Of a stretch of 64,000 nt of DNA, positions 51,060-61,899 are shown piece by piece. The translations under genes and the position numbers were made by a program. Below the pieces are notes generated by a model. The model did not search any database. It was not told the DNA's origin and saw only the letters and a program-made list of their open reading frames with translations. The first letter of the stretch is position 1, and each line of letters opens with the position of its first letter. Source of the stretch: Mergibacter septicus (GTDB lineage: Bacteria; Pseudomonadota; Gammaproteobacteria; Enterobacterales; Pasteurellaceae); contig NZ_CP022013.1 of the NCBI RefSeq assembly GCF_003265225.1, positions 336,001 through 400,000 on the forward strand, written 5' to 3'.

Positions 51060-52001
51060 ATGGAACAAAAAATTAAACAATTAAAACAAGAAAAGATCGC
51101 ACTTTTATTTGGTGGTACGTCAGCAGAACGTGAGGTATCACTCAATTCTGGACAAGCAATTTTACGAGCGTTACAACATCAAGGCTTTAATGTAACGGCA
51201 ATTGATACGCAAAATTTCCCTATTGAACAGTTAAAACAGCAAGGTTTTGACCGTGTATTTAATATTTTACATGGACGAGGTGGGGAAGATGGCACTTTAC
51301 AAGGCTTATTGGAACAATTAGGCATTCCTTATACAGGTTGTGGTGTTATGGCATCAGCTTTAAGTATGGATAAATTGCGTACTAAAATGCTATGGCATGC
51401 GTTTGGCTTACCCGTTGCAGAAATGGAAGTGGTAACACTAGAAAATCGTTCACAACTTGATGCTGCTAAAGTGATTGAAAAATTAGGTTTACCCGTTATG
51501 GTTAAGCCATCTTTAGAAGGTTCAAGTATCGGCTTAACAAAAGTGAATAAAGTTGAAGAACTTGCTAGAGCAGTAGATTTTGCATTGCAGTATGATCAAA
51601 CTGTCCTGATTGAAAAATGGTTGGCTGGCGAAGAATTTAGTGTGCCTGTATTGGATAAACAGGTTTTGCCGGCAGTGAGAATTAAGCCTGCTGGGGATTT
51701 TTATGACTACCACGCTAAATATATCGCTGATGATACACAATATTTTTGCCCTGCAGGTTTGAGTGAAGAAAAAGAGCAAGAACTACGACAATTAGCTAAA
51801 AAAGCGTTTGATATTCTCGGTTGTCGAGGTTGGGCAAGAATTGATGTAATGACTGATGCTGTTGGGAAGTTTTATTTGGTTGAAGCAAATACTTGTCCGG
51901 GAATGACAAGCCATAGTTTATTCCCGATGTCAGCGAAAGTAGAAGGGTATAGTTTTGAACAGCTTGTTACTAAAGTATTAGCTTTGAGTATCACGGAGTA
52001 G
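51060..52001 (+). CDS. ddl: D-alanine--D-alanine ligase
   Basis: A 313-residue ATP-grasp enzyme of the DdlB type, positioned between murC and ftsQ as ddlB is in E. coli. Motifs: [66 protein letters not shown] and [16 protein letters not shown]. The frame opens at a TTG (51045), but AGGA six bases upstream supports the ATG at 51060. Confidence 0.96.
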   Translation: MEQKIKQLKQEKIALLFGGTSAEREVSLNSGQAILRALQHQGFNVTAIDTQNFPIEQLKQQGFDRVFNILHGRGGEDGTLQGLLEQLGIPYTGCGVMASALSMDKLRTKMLWHAFGLPVAEMEVVTLENRSQLDAAKVIEKLGLPVMVKPSLEGSSIGLTKVNKVEELARAVDFALQYDQTVLIEKWLAGEEFSVPVLDKQVLPAVRIKPAGDFYDYHAKYIADDTQYFCPAGLSEEKEQELRQLAKKAFDILGCRGWARIDVMTDAVGKFYLVEANTCPGMTSHSLFPMSAKVEGYSFEQLVTKVLALSITE

Positions 52002-52007
52002 GAGGCA

Positions 52008-52790
52008 ATGCGTTATCAGCAAGCAGAACGGAAACGAGAAAAAAGCGTTAGATTTTGGTCGTTGTTTAAACCACTTTTTTTCTGTGCGTTAGTAATTGCG
52101 ATCATGCTTGGCTACCAAGATCGCCAATTCTTGGCTGATAAGTTAGATCTACAACCTTTATCATCTTTTGCATTATTAGGCGAGCCGACTTATACCAAAG
52201 CAGAAGATATTCGCTCTGCTTTAGGTAAAATTCGACCTTTAAAAGGTTATTTTGGGCAAGATATTCAAGAAATTCAACAACAGCTAGAAAGGTTGTCTTG
52301 GATAAAAAAGGTTGTGGTACGTAAAATTTGGCCAGATCGGTTATTAATTCAGATTGATGAATATACACCAGTAGCTAGATGGAATACTGAACAATTAGAT
52401 AATGACTTATTTCTTACCAGTGAAGGTACTATTTTTAGCTTACCAAAAGAAAAACAACAGGATTTATTCTTGCCCGATTTATCTGGCCCTGATTTTCAAC
52501 GTAAAAAAGTATTAACTCGATGGCAACAGATTGCTAAAGATTTGCATCAAAATGAAATTAAACCTGTAGCACTGTCAGTCGATGAACGAGATTCGTGGCA
52601 GATTACACTTGCTAATGGTATTATTTTACATGTTGGGCGTGATGAATGGAGAGATAAAATTGTACGTTTTGTTACAATTTATCCTCATATCGAAATTCCT
52701 GAACATAAAAAAATTGATTATGTAGATTTACGTTATAATGACGGGATAGCGGTAGGTTTTAAGGATATTGTTGAACCTAACTCGGAATAG
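52008..52790 (+). CDS. ftsQ: Cell division protein FtsQ
   Basis: A 260-residue bitopic protein with a basic cytoplasmic tail, a membrane helix (about 21-40), a periplasmic POTRA domain (about 55-130: YTKAEDIRSALGKI, LERLSWIKKVVVRKIWPDRLLIQIDEYTPVA) and a beta domain ending YVDLRYNDGIAVGFK. It recruits FtsL/FtsB to the divisome. TAGGAGGC is a strong ribosome-binding site. Confidence 0.95.
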   Translation: MRYQQAERKREKSVRFWSLFKPLFFCALVIAIMLGYQDRQFLADKLDLQPLSSFALLGEPTYTKAEDIRSALGKIRPLKGYFGQDIQEIQQQLERLSWIKKVVVRKIWPDRLLIQIDEYTPVARWNTEQLDNDLFLTSEGTIFSLPKEKQQDLFLPDLSGPDFQRKKVLTRWQQIAKDLHQNEIKPVALSVDERDSWQITLANGIILHVGRDEWRDKIVRFVTIYPHIEIPEHKKIDYVDLRYNDGIAVGFKDIVEPNSE

Positions 52791-52827
52791 GGATAGAAAT
52801 TTAAGCGTATAGAATTGAGAGTGGATT

Positions 52828-54135
52828 ATGGCTAAAACGGGAGATTTAAAACCTTTTGTTGGGTTAGAAGTTGGCACTTCAAAAGTAGTTGTAGTCGTTG
52901 GTGAAATCTTACCTGATGGTGTGATTAATGTTATAGGGGTTGGTAATTGCCCCTCAAAAGGTATTAATAAAGGCAGTATTACTGATTTAGATGCGGTGGT
53001 GCATTCAATTCAACGTGCTGTTGAAGCCGCTGAATCGGTTAGTGACTGTCAGATCAGTAGTGTTACTTTAGCGATTACAGGTGAACATATTGTCGGTTTA
53101 AATGAAAGTGGGCAAGCTTCATTACCTGATGGCGAAGTTACTCAGGATGAAATTGATCATGCGATGAATGTTGCTCGCTCGGTAAAAATTGGTGATGGCT
53201 TAACTGTTTTACATGTTATACCTCAAGAATATGCGGTGGATAAACAGGTTAATATTAAAAACCCATTAGGATTACAGGGAATGCGCTTAACAGCACAAGC
53301 ACATTTGATTGCCTGCCATCAGGATTGGTTAACTAATCTAAAAAAAGCTGTAGAACGTTGCAATTTAAAAGTGGATCAAATTGTTTTCTCAGGTTTAGCA
53401 TCCTCTTATTCGGTGTTAAGCGAAGAAGAAAAAGAATTAGGTGTATGCTTAGTTGATATTGGCGGTGGCACTATGGATATTATGGTATATACCAATGGAG
53501 CTTTACGTTATACCAAGGTTATTCCTTATGCTGGCAATATTGTAACCAACGATGTTGCACAAGGGATAGTAACATCTCGCACTGATGCTGAAAATATTAA
53601 AGTCAATTATGGCTGTGCAATTGATCTGAGTTATCGTCAAGATGATGAACAGTATGATTATTTAGAACCAAAAAAAGTGATTAGTGTACCAAGCATTGGC
53701 GGACGTCCACCCCGTAGTATGAAAAAAGCGGATCTCTCTCTTATTATTGGTTCACGTTATGGTGAAATGTTAGGTTGGGTTAAACAAGAATTAACCGAAT
53801 TAAAACAAGAATTACAAGCTAAAAAGATTCCTTCGGATTTAATCGCTGGGATTGTATTAACAGGTGGTGGGGCTCAGATAAAAGGTATTGTGGAACGTGC
53901 AAATGAAACTTTTGGTTCCCAGATTCAAGTTCGTTTAGGTTCACCATTAAATATCACGGGCTTAACCGATTACGTGAATAAACCGCAAAATGCAACTGTA
54001 TTAGGTTTATTGCAATATCGTTATCATCATAGCGATGATGATGGAATAAGTGGTACGAAAAGTACTGAATTATCAAAAAAATCTTTAAAAAACTTTGGAA
54101 AAGAAATTTTCCGAATAATTAAAGGTAGTTTTTAA
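52828..54135 (+). CDS. ftsA: Cell division protein FtsA
   Basis: A 435-residue actin-like ATPase that tethers FtsZ to the membrane. Phosphate loop [29 protein letters not shown] (1C domain), [17 protein letters not shown] and [16 protein letters not shown] are visible. The C-terminal amphipathic helix [16 protein letters not shown] is the membrane-targeting sequence. Confidence 0.97.
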   Translation: MAKTGDLKPFVGLEVGTSKVVVVVGEILPDGVINVIGVGNCPSKGINKGSITDLDAVVHSIQRAVEAAESVSDCQISSVTLAITGEHIVGLNESGQASLPDGEVTQDEIDHAMNVARSVKIGDGLTVLHVIPQEYAVDKQVNIKNPLGLQGMRLTAQAHLIACHQDWLTNLKKAVERCNLKVDQIVFSGLASSYSVLSEEEKELGVCLVDIGGGTMDIMVYTNGALRYTKVIPYAGNIVTNDVAQGIVTSRTDAENIKVNYGCAIDLSYRQDDEQYDYLEPKKVISVPSIGGRPPRSMKKADLSLIIGSRYGEMLGWVKQELTELKQELQAKKIPSDLIAGIVLTGGGAQIKGIVERANETFGSQIQVRLGSPLNITGLTDYVNKPQNATVLGLLQYRYHHSDDDGISGTKSTELSKKSLKNFGKEIFRIIKGSF

Positions 54136-54155
54136 AATAAAGTATGGTCTAAGTT

Positions 54156-54184
54156 TTGAGAAAACTTGAAAATTAGATTAAAAT
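54156..54184 (+). promoter_or_regulatory. Candidate ftsZ-proximal promoter
   Basis: TTGAGA at 54156-54161, a 17-base spacer and TAAAAT at 54179-54184, 52 bases before ftsZ, in the 100-base gap after ftsA. An extra ftsZ promoter would give FtsZ a higher output than upstream genes. Confidence 0.5.
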
Positions 54185-54235
54185 AACCCCTATTTATGGA
54201 TAAAAAATCAATCCTCACTATGACGGAGAATAAGT

Positions 54236-55423
54236 ATGAATATGTTTGAACCAGTAGAATACGATATAATGCCAGATGCTGTAATCAAGGTAATTGGTGT
54301 TGGCGGTGGTGGCGGTAATGCAATTAACCATATGATAGAATCTGAAATAGAAGGTGTAGATTTTTTCTCTGTTAATACTGATGCACAGGCATTACGCAAA
54401 AATAAAGCCCAAAATACTATTCAAATCGGGCGGGAAACAACCAAGGGTTTAGGTGCTGGTGCAAATCCCAATGTTGGACGTGCTGCTGCTGAAGCGGATC
54501 AAGATCAATTGAGAACTATGCTGGAAGGTGCAGATATGGTATTTATCGCTTCTGGTATGGGCGGTGGTACTGGTACTGGTGCTGCTCCTGTTGTTGCTCA
54601 AATTGCAAAAGAGTTAGGTATTTTAACTGTTGCAGTTGTTACTAAACCTTTTGGTTTTGAGGGTAAAAAACGTATGATGTTGGCAGAACAAGGCATTGCA
54701 GCACTTTCTAAACATGTTGATTCATTGATTATTATCCCAAATGAAAAATTAAGTAAAGCTTTAGGCAATAAAATTTCTTTATTACAAGCTTTTGCGATTG
54801 CTAATGATATTTTAAAAAATGCGGTTCGTGGTATTTCTGATATGATTACCTCACCGGGTATGATTAATGTTGACTTTGCTGATGTTAAAACCGTAATGTC
54901 CGAAATGGGATATGCGATGATGGGAACGGGGGTAGCGAAAGGTGAAGTAGGAAGTGGACGTGCTGAAAAAGCGGCACAAGAAGCGATTGCTAGCCCATTG
55001 CTTGAAGATATTGACCTTTCTGGTGCGAAAGGGGTTTTGGTCAATATTACCGCAAATGAAGACTTCACTTTAGATGAATTAGAATGTGTTGGTAATACGG
55101 TAAAACAATTTGCTTCTGAGGAAGCGACTGTCGTAGTTGGAACAAGTTTAGATACTGAACTTGGTGATGAGATTCGTGTTACTATCGTAGCAACAGGTAT
55201 TGGTACGAAAGAAAGTAAAGAGCAGATCAAAATTATGCCAAAAATGAGTGATGCTTCAGCTATAACTAAAACAGCTGTATTTTCTCAACAAGAAAATAGC
55301 GGTTATTCAGTATCAGGATTAAGTGCAATGACAGTGGGTAATACCGCTAAGAAAGCATCACTTGAAGAAGAAATTTTTGATATTCGTGAAATTCCAACAT
55401 TTATGCGTAATCAAGCAGATTAA
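54236..55423 (+). CDS. ftsZ: Cell division GTPase FtsZ
   Basis: A 395-residue tubulin homologue that forms the Z ring. N-terminal IKVIGVGGGGGNAINHMI, the tubulin signature GGGTGTGAAP (in SGMGGGTGTGAAPVVA, about 105-120), and the T7 loop NVDFADVKTVM. A short variable linker (about 320-375) leads to the C-terminal peptide DIREIPTFMRNQAD, the binding site for FtsA and ZipA. GGAG precedes the ATG; a second ATG two codons later is possible. Confidence 0.98.
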   Translation: MNMFEPVEYDIMPDAVIKVIGVGGGGGNAINHMIESEIEGVDFFSVNTDAQALRKNKAQNTIQIGRETTKGLGAGANPNVGRAAAEADQDQLRTMLEGADMVFIASGMGGGTGTGAAPVVAQIAKELGILTVAVVTKPFGFEGKKRMMLAEQGIAALSKHVDSLIIIPNEKLSKALGNKISLLQAFAIANDILKNAVRGISDMITSPGMINVDFADVKTVMSEMGYAMMGTGVAKGEVGSGRAEKAAQEAIASPLLEDIDLSGAKGVLVNITANEDFTLDELECVGNTVKQFASEEATVVVGTSLDTELGDEIRVTIVATGIGTKESKEQIKIMPKMSDASAITKTAVFSQQENSGYSVSGLSAMTVGNTAKKASLEEEIFDIREIPTFMRNQAD

Positions 55424-55483
55424 AAATTGGTTTTTAGCAAAATTTAATAAAACGTGGTTGCTGTAAAGTAACTGGAGATAAAT

Positions 55484-56401
55484 ATGATAAAACAAAGAAC
55501 CTTGAAACAGAGCGTAAAAGTAACTGGAATAGGTTTACATAGCGGGCAGAAAGTTACTTTAACTTTACGTCCTGCACCTGTGAATACAGGTGTCATTTAT
55601 TGTCGTACTGATTTAGAGCCTGTGGTGTCTTTTAGTGCCGATCCTAATTCTATTCGGGATACGATGCTTTGTACCTGTATGGTAAATGATGATGGGATAC
55701 GTATTTCTACGGTAGAGCATTTAAATTCAGCATTAGCAGGTTTAGGTATTGATAATATTATTATTGAATTAGATGCACCTGAAGTGCCAATTATGGATGG
55801 AAGTGCTAGTCCTTTTGTTTATTTATTGCTAGATGCAGGTATTGAGGAGCAAGAGGCGGCGAAAAAGTTTATTCGTGTAAAACAGGCTATCCGTGTTGAA
55901 GATGGCGATAAATGGGCTGAATTTAAGCCTTATGATGGCTTTAGTTTAGATTTTACCATTGATTTTTCACATCCAGCGATTAGTGATAAAGTTAAACATT
56001 ACCAACTTGATTTTTCCTCTCAAGCCTTTATTCAACAAATTAGTAGAGCAAGAACTTTTGGCTTTATGAAAGATATTGAGTATTTACAATCACAAGGCTT
56101 AATTTTAGGTGGTAGTTTAGATAATGCGATAGTATTAGATGATTATCGTATTCTCAATGAAGAAGGTTTACGCTTTAAAGATGAATTAGTACGCCATAAA
56201 CTACTTGATGCAATCGGTGATCTTTATATGGCAGGGCATAATATCATTGGTGCCTTTATTGCGTATAAATCAGGACATGGATTGAATAACAAATTATTAC
56301 GTACTCTATTAGCAAATCAAGATGCGTGGGAATATGTTACTTTTGAACAAAAAGCTGAGGTATCTCAAGGCTACCGTATTCCTGCTAAAATTATGATCTA
56401 A
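55484..56401 (+). CDS. lpxC: UDP-3-O-acyl-GlcNAc deacetylase LpxC
   Basis: A 305-residue zinc deacetylase that performs the committed step of lipid A synthesis. Zinc ligands are in [14 protein letters not shown] (His about 79) and [16 protein letters not shown] (His and Asp about 238-242), with the catalytic His in the last segment. FDxxP-type [13 protein letters not shown] is also present. It is the last gene of the cluster. In E. coli its degradation by FtsH is controlled through YejM, which is encoded in this window. Confidence 0.97.
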   Translation: MIKQRTLKQSVKVTGIGLHSGQKVTLTLRPAPVNTGVIYCRTDLEPVVSFSADPNSIRDTMLCTCMVNDDGIRISTVEHLNSALAGLGIDNIIIELDAPEVPIMDGSASPFVYLLLDAGIEEQEAAKKFIRVKQAIRVEDGDKWAEFKPYDGFSLDFTIDFSHPAISDKVKHYQLDFSSQAFIQQISRARTFGFMKDIEYLQSQGLILGGSLDNAIVLDDYRILNEEGLRFKDELVRHKLLDAIGDLYMAGHNIIGAFIAYKSGHGLNNKLLRTLLANQDAWEYVTFEQKAEVSQGYRIPAKIMI

Positions 56402-56416
56402 TTTTCTGAAATGATG

Positions 56417-56450
56417 AAAAGCCATATTCTTTGCTAAGAATATGGCTTTT
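56417..56450 (+). terminator. Strong terminator at the end of the dcw-lpxC cluster
   Basis: A perfect 14-bp stem AAAAGCCATATTCT / AGAATATGGCTTTT with a six-base loop and a T tail, 15 bases after the lpxC stop. Confidence 0.93.
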
Positions 56451-56534
56451 TTCTATCTAAAAATAAAGTGAGATCCTTTTTGAATAAAAAGTCTAGGACC
56501 TGATTTTCTTATTAAAATCATAAAGTTATTATTT

Positions 56535-56550
56535 TGTGATCTTAGTCAAA
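56535..56550 (+). promoter_or_regulatory. CRP-like site upstream of fumC
   Basis: TGTGA-TCTTAG-TCAAA matches the CRP consensus TGTGA-N6-TCACA at nine of ten arm positions. It lies 91 bases before the fumC start. Confidence 0.5.
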
Positions 56551-56640
56551 AAAATAAAGTTTTCTCTTAATAAGCATTAAATTTAGTCTTTTGCAGTGCT
56601 AAACTTATTGGGTTTCTATTTACCCTATAAGGAGTTTTTT

Positions 56641-58035
56641 ATGGAATTTCGGATTGAGCATGATACGATGGGCGAAGTAAAAGTACCAGCAGATAAATAT
56701 TGGGCGGCTCAAACAGAACGTTCACGCAACAATTTTAAAATAGGTGCATCTGCTTCAATGCCAACAGAAATTATTGAAGCTTTTGGCTATTTAAAAAAAG
56801 CAGCAGCTTTTGCAAATTATGATTTAGGTGTCCTTTCACAAGAAAAACGAGATCTAATAGGGTTAGCTTGTGATGAAATTTTAGCTGGAAAATTAGCAGA
56901 TCAATTCCCACTAGTGATTTGGCAAACGGGTTCAGGTACTCAATCTAATATGAATGTGAATGAAGTTGTTGCAAATCGTGCTCACGTTCTAAATGGTGGA
57001 AAACTTGGCGAAAAAAGTATTATTCATCCAAATGATGATGTGAATAAATCTCAGTCATCAAATGATACTTATCCTACGGCTATGCATATAGCGGCTTATA
57101 AAAAAGTAGTAGAAACAACAATTCCAGCAATATCACGTTTGCAAAAAACCTTCGCAGATAAAGCTGCAGCTTTTACTCACGTTGTGAAGATTGGTAGAAC
57201 CCATTTAATGGATGCTACGCCATTAACTTTGGGGCAAGAATTTTCAGCTTATGCAGCCCAGTTAAATTTTGGTTTAAAGGCATTAAAAAATACATTACCT
57301 CATCTTGCACAATTAGCACTAGGTGGTACTGCCGTTGGTACGGGATTAAATACTCCGAAAGGCTATGATCTTAAAGTAGCTGAATATATTGCTAAATTTA
57401 CAGGATTACCCTTTATTACTGCTGAAAATAAATTTGAGGCTTTAGCTACTCACGATGCGATTGTTGAAACACACGGTGCTTTGAAACAATTAGCTGTATC
57501 ATTATTTAAAATTGCGAGTGATATTCGTTTATTAGCTTCTGGACCACGTTCGGGGATTGGAGAAATTTTAATTCCTGAAAATGAACCCGGTTCGTCAATT
57601 ATGCCGGGGAAAGTTAATCCTACTCAGTGTGAGGCTTTAACAATGGTTTGTGCCCAAGTATTAGGGAATGATACGACCATTTCGTTTGCTGGTAGTCAGG
57701 GGCATTTCCAATTAAATGTTTTTAAACCAGTTATGGCGGCTAACTTTTTACAATCAGCCCAACTGTTAGCAGATGCTTGTATTTCATTTGATGAGCATTG
57801 TGCAAAAGGGATTGAACCAAATTATCCAAGAATTCAGATGCAGTTAGAAAATTCATTGATGTTAGTAACAGCATTAAATACTCATATTGGCTATGAAAAA
57901 GCGGCTAAAATTGCGAAAACTGCACATAAAAATGGTACTACTTTACGTGAAGAAGCGATTAATCTCGGTTTTGTAACACCAGAGCAATTCGATCTGTGGG
58001 TTCGTCCAGAAGATATGGTGGGAAGTTTAAAATAG
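56641..58035 (+). CDS. fumC: Class II fumarate hydratase FumC
   Basis: A 464-residue iron-independent fumarase interconverting fumarate and malate in the TCA branch. Motifs: [46 protein letters not shown] and the superfamily signature [13 protein letters not shown] with its catalytic serine. The frame opens at 56596, but AAGGAG places the start at 56641, which gives the family N-terminus [15 protein letters not shown]. Confidence 0.97.
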   Translation: MEFRIEHDTMGEVKVPADKYWAAQTERSRNNFKIGASASMPTEIIEAFGYLKKAAAFANYDLGVLSQEKRDLIGLACDEILAGKLADQFPLVIWQTGSGTQSNMNVNEVVANRAHVLNGGKLGEKSIIHPNDDVNKSQSSNDTYPTAMHIAAYKKVVETTIPAISRLQKTFADKAAAFTHVVKIGRTHLMDATPLTLGQEFSAYAAQLNFGLKALKNTLPHLAQLALGGTAVGTGLNTPKGYDLKVAEYIAKFTGLPFITAENKFEALATHDAIVETHGALKQLAVSLFKIASDIRLLASGPRSGIGEILIPENEPGSSIMPGKVNPTQCEALTMVCAQVLGNDTTISFAGSQGHFQLNVFKPVMAANFLQSAQLLADACISFDEHCAKGIEPNYPRIQMQLENSLMLVTALNTHIGYEKAAKIAKTAHKNGTTLREEAINLGFVTPEQFDLWVRPEDMVGSLK

Positions 58036-58101
58036 TATAGCTTTCTAGGATAACTTGGCTAAGTTGTGTGTTTTTAATCAAAAAAATAGCTGACTAAAAT
58101 T

Positions 58102-58138
58102 AAAGGATTGAAGCTGATTTTAAATCAGTGTCAATCCT
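58102..58138. terminator. Hairpin between fumC and yafJ
   Basis: AAGGATTGA pairs with TCAATCCTT, and an inner CTGAT/ATCAG stem extends it after a small mismatch. There is no strong T run on either side. It lies between convergent genes and may act as a weak bidirectional terminator. Confidence 0.5.
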
Positions 58139-58224
58139 TAGTTAAGATTACCTTTTCAGGTTTAGAAAGGGATTATTAAATATCGTAAATAAATTGAAAT
58201 ATATATTAAAAGCTAATTTTTGTT

Positions 58225-59049
58225 TTAATAAGTTCTATTCCCTAATGTACCATCATCTTCAATATCTTTTTTGATTCCTAATATTTCACGGATTTTAATT
58301 CCGTTTTTAAACAATACAAAGCCTCCGTGTTCCATTTTAGTCCAAGTTTCATTTTTAGTAATTGGGAATGTCGTAATAATAGTTACTCGATCATCGGGTT
58401 TAGCGTAATCATTAAAATCAATAACCTCGTTATCATCAACTCGAAATGCTTTTCCAAAAGGTGCTTTGCGAGTGATATAGTGTAAGTTAGTTGAACAATG
58501 TGCAATCATGAATTCTCCATTTGAGAGAATAAAATTAAAGGTACCTAGTTGGCTTAATTCTTGGCTGATCTCATAAACTGAATCAAAAATTTCATTTTCG
58601 CTCAGTTTCCGATGGTATTTTTGTTTGAGTTTTTCTGCCATATAACAAAAAGCTGTTTCTGAATCAGTGGTACCTATCGGTTGGGCTCGGCACTGACTAA
58701 TATCGGGTAGTGTGGTTAAATTGCCGTTATGTGCAAAAACCCAATTTTCTCCCCAAATTTCACGAATAAAAGGGTGAGTATTTTCTAAATTTACCGCACC
58801 AAATGTTGCTTTACGAATGTGGGCAATAACGTTTAAAGATTTGATATGGTATTGTTTTACACAATCTGCAATAGGAGATGAACTACAAGGTTTGTCATCT
58901 CGAAAGACACGAACACCTTTTCCTTCAAAAAAAGCAATACCAAAACCATCTGAATGGCAATCTGTAATTCCTGCACGTTGGCGAAAACCTTCAAATGAAA
59001 AAACGATATCAGTAGGGGTGTTGCAATTCATTCCTAGCAATTGGCACAT
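58225..59049 (-). CDS. Class II glutamine amidotransferase, YafJ type
   Basis: A 274-residue Ntn-hydrolase glutaminase domain. The nucleophile is Cys2 after Met removal (MCQLLGMN). Also visible: CHSDGFGIAFFEGKG, ARIRKATFGAV-like IAHIRKATFG, ENTHPFIRE, FAHNGNL and IGTTDSETAFCYM. There is no synthetase domain, so the acceptor for ammonia is unknown; YafJ proteins have no assigned reaction. It is a stand-alone gene, convergent with fumC. Confidence 0.9.
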   Translation of the reverse strand: MCQLLGMNCNTPTDIVFSFEGFRQRAGITDCHSDGFGIAFFEGKGVRVFRDDKPCSSSPIADCVKQYHIKSLNVIAHIRKATFGAVNLENTHPFIREIWGENWVFAHNGNLTTLPDISQCRAQPIGTTDSETAFCYMAEKLKQKYHRKLSENEIFDSVYEISQELSQLGTFNFILSNGEFMIAHCSTNLHYITRKAPFGKAFRVDDNEVIDFNDYAKPDDRVTIITTFPITKNETWTKMEHGGFVLFKNGIKIREILGIKKDIEDDGTLGNRTY

Positions 59050-59166
59050 AGATTAAACCTTGATTAAATTATTAGCTTAGAATGTAAATTTAATATAAAA
59101 AAATTTTAATGAAAATCTTTTTTCGTAATTAATTCGCTAAAAATTGATTAGATAAATTAATTTAGT

Positions 59167-59682
<516 letters not shown>

Positions 59683-59698
59683 TTATAGTTTTTCTCTA

Positions 59699-61507
59699 CT
59701 AAAAACGACGTTCACGGCGTTCTTGGAAAGTACGTTTACCGTTACGTGTTTTAAATTCAGGTTGGCTTTTTTTACGTTTATTACCACGTTCAGTGCGGAA
59801 TTTTTTGTTTGCACTAAACTCGTATTCATCACGGTTTTCATGATGATTTGAGGCTAAACTTACCAAGCTCATTTGCATTTGTTTGTTAAGTAACCAAGTT
59901 TTTTGGAAATGACGTAACAAATCTTTTGGTAAGTTTTGAGGTAATTCAACAGTTGAATGAGTGTCGTATAATTTTATATGACCAATGTATCGGCTGCTGA
60001 TATTCCCTTCGTTTGCAATGGCACCAACAATATGACGTACTTCAATACCATCTGCACGACCAATTTCAATCCGATATAAATCCATTGGTTGGATATTACC
60101 ATTGGCTTGGCGGTTTGCACCTCGTCTTTCTGCTGAGCGTGGGTTTTCTCGGCGTTCTGATTTTTCTCTACGCAACGGTTTTGGTGTTGGATCTGGTGGT
60201 AGAATTAATTTTTGTTTACCTTGTAATAACATCATCATTGCGGCAGCAATTTCTTCTTGATCCTGATCTGCAGTAAAGAGTTCTTCTAGCAGGTTACGAT
60301 AAAGTTCTAGATCGTGATGTTCTAATTGTTTAGTTATTTGTTGACGGAATTTTTCACGGCGAACTTGTTGCAATATTTCATGATTTGGTAATTGTACTTC
60401 ATCAATTGTTTTTTTCATTAAACGTTCAATATTGCGTAGTAAACGGCGTTCTCTTGGTTCAACAAAAAGTATCGCACGTCCTGCACGTCCTGCACGCCCT
60501 GTCCGCCCAATGCGGTGAACATAAGATTCTGCATCTAAAGTAATATCATAGTTGATAACTAAACTGATGCGTTCAATATCAATTCCTCGAGCAGCAACAT
60601 CAGTAGCAACGACAATATCAAGGCTGCCGTTACGTAAACGATCTAATGTTTGTTCACGAAGTTGTTGAGTCATATCACCATTGAGTGCAGCGGCACGGAA
60701 TCCATGTCTTTCAAGTAGATTAGTTATATCTAAAGTGCCTGTTTTCGTGCGAGTAAAAATAATTGCTGCATCAAAAGACTCTACCTCTAAGAAACGAATT
60801 AAAGCATCATTTTTACGAAAACCGTGTGCTAGCCAATACGATTGAGTAATATCTGGTGAGGTTTTTTGGGTTGAGTGAATTTTAATTTCTTCTGGTTCGT
60901 GCATAAAACGGCGAGTAATGCGACGAATTGGTTCTGGCATCGTAGCTGAAAAAAGTGCGGTTTGATGCTGTTTCGGTAATTGTGCCATTACCGTTTCAAC
61001 ATCTTCAATGAATCCCATACGTAGCATTTCATCAGCTTCATCTAAAACAATCGCTTTTAGGGCAGAGAGATCTAATGTACCACGGCGAATATGGTCTAAA
61101 ATACGTCCCGGTGTTCCTACAACAACTTGTACCCCTTGGCGTAAAGCCCTTAATTGAATGTCATAACGTTGCCCACCATAAAGTGTAGCAATTTTTATGT
61201 TAGGCAAATATTTGGTGAAAGTTTCACAAGCATCTGCAACTTGGATTGCTAATTCACGGGTCGGCGCCATGACTAACATTTGTGGAAATTTTTGAGTGGT
61301 ATCAAGTTTAGATAAGAGTGGTAATGAAAATGCTGCTGTTTTACCACTACCAGTTTGAGCCATACCTAAAACATCTTTACCTGCTAATAAGTGTGGAATA
61401 CAGGCTTGTTGAATTGGTGATGGTGTAGTAAAACCTAAATCGCTTACTGCATTTAATAATGGTTGTGGTAACCCTAGTTGATTAAAAGTAATAGTTTTTT
61501 CTGTCAT
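59699..61507 (-). CDS. deaD: ATP-dependent RNA helicase DeaD (CsdA)
   Basis: A 602-residue DEAD-box helicase for cold-shock RNA remodelling and 50S assembly. Q motif [14 protein letters not shown], motif [25 protein letters not shown] in [12 protein letters not shown] in LFSATMPEP, and [11 protein letters not shown]. The C-terminal part holds a DbpA-type RNA-binding domain (about 480-550: [23 protein letters not shown]) and a basic tail (RGNKRKKSQ). One Haemophilus-type uptake-sequence core lies in the gene at 60953-60961. Confidence 0.96.
   Translation of the reverse strand: MTEKTITFNQLGLPQPLLNAVSDLGFTTPSPIQQACIPHLLAGKDVLGMAQTGSGKTAAFSLPLLSKLDTTQKFPQMLVMAPTRELAIQVADACETFTKYLPNIKIATLYGGQRYDIQLRALRQGVQVVVGTPGRILDHIRRGTLDLSALKAIVLDEADEMLRMGFIEDVETVMAQLPKQHQTALFSATMPEPIRRITRRFMHEPEEIKIHSTQKTSPDITQSYWLAHGFRKNDALIRFLEVESFDAAIIFTRTKTGTLDITNLLERHGFRAAALNGDMTQQLREQTLDRLRNGSLDIVVATDVAARGIDIERISLVINYDITLDAESYVHRIGRTGRAGRAGRAILFVEPRERRLLRNIERLMKKTIDEVQLPNHEILQQVRREKFRQQITKQLEHHDLELYRNLLEELFTADQDQEEIAAAMMMLLQGKQKLILPPDPTPKPLRREKSERRENPRSAERRGANRQANGNIQPMDLYRIEIGRADGIEVRHIVGAIANEGNISSRYIGHIKLYDTHSTVELPQNLPKDLLRHFQKTWLLNKQMQMSLVSLASNHHENRDEYEFSANKKFRTERGNKRKKSQPEFKTRNGKRTFQERRERRF
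60953..60961 (+). other. DNA uptake signal core (AAGTGCGGT) inside deaD
   Basis: The only perfect nine-base Haemophilus-type uptake core I found in the window, preceded by AAA and followed by TT, which fits the extended consensus. It could occur by chance. Confidence 0.5.
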
Positions 61508-61859
61508 GTAAGTCTCAAAAAAGAATAAAAGTATTCTCAGTTATTTACTCCAGCTAAGCTGGTATGATTTTAGGATTGAATCAGTATTTAACTGGTATTC
61601 AAGTTGAACAAAACGACACTCAAAAAGAGAGCAATTTACGATAGTAAAAATTGCAATAGCATTGTAAGTAGATTGAGCAAGTGTTTTGCAAGATAAAAAA
61701 TATGTCAGTTAAAATTTCGGCATAATTAGAAAATCTAATTAGCTGTCATTTCAATTCCCCCAGTTACGGCTATATTCAAGTTATGCCGTTGTTGTTTAGG
61801 TTAATTAGGCTATTTCGATAACCTCAGTTGTCTTACTGTCCCAAACAAGCAAAATAAAG
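61508..61859. other. Gene-free deaD leader region
   Basis: About 390 bases separate deaD and pnp, and I find no open frame longer than a few codons on either strand. On the minus strand this is the probable deaD promoter and 5' leader. It contains small inverted repeats: CCAGC-TAA-GCTGG near 61550-61562 and AATTAGA-AAA-TCTAATT near 61724-61740. In E. coli the corresponding position holds nlpI and the small yrbN. Confidence 0.6.
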
Positions 61860-61883
61860 GTAGCATACCTTGTGGTATGCTAC
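61860..61883 (-). terminator. Rho-independent terminator after pnp
   Basis: A perfect 10-bp stem GTAGCATACC / GGTATGCTAC with loop TTGT (read on plus). On the minus strand it is followed by CTTTATTTTG. It lies 16 bases after the pnp stop, so pnp and deaD are probably separate transcripts. Confidence 0.85.
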
Positions 61884-61899
61884 AAAAAAGACAACTGTA

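Noticed and set aside
54598..55230. 210-codon minus-strand frame inside ftsZ
   Set aside because: Antisense shadow of ftsZ in the complementary codon phase, with no start signal or family resemblance.
60013..60276. 87-codon plus-strand frame within deaD
   Set aside because: Antisense shadow of the DeaD C-terminal region.
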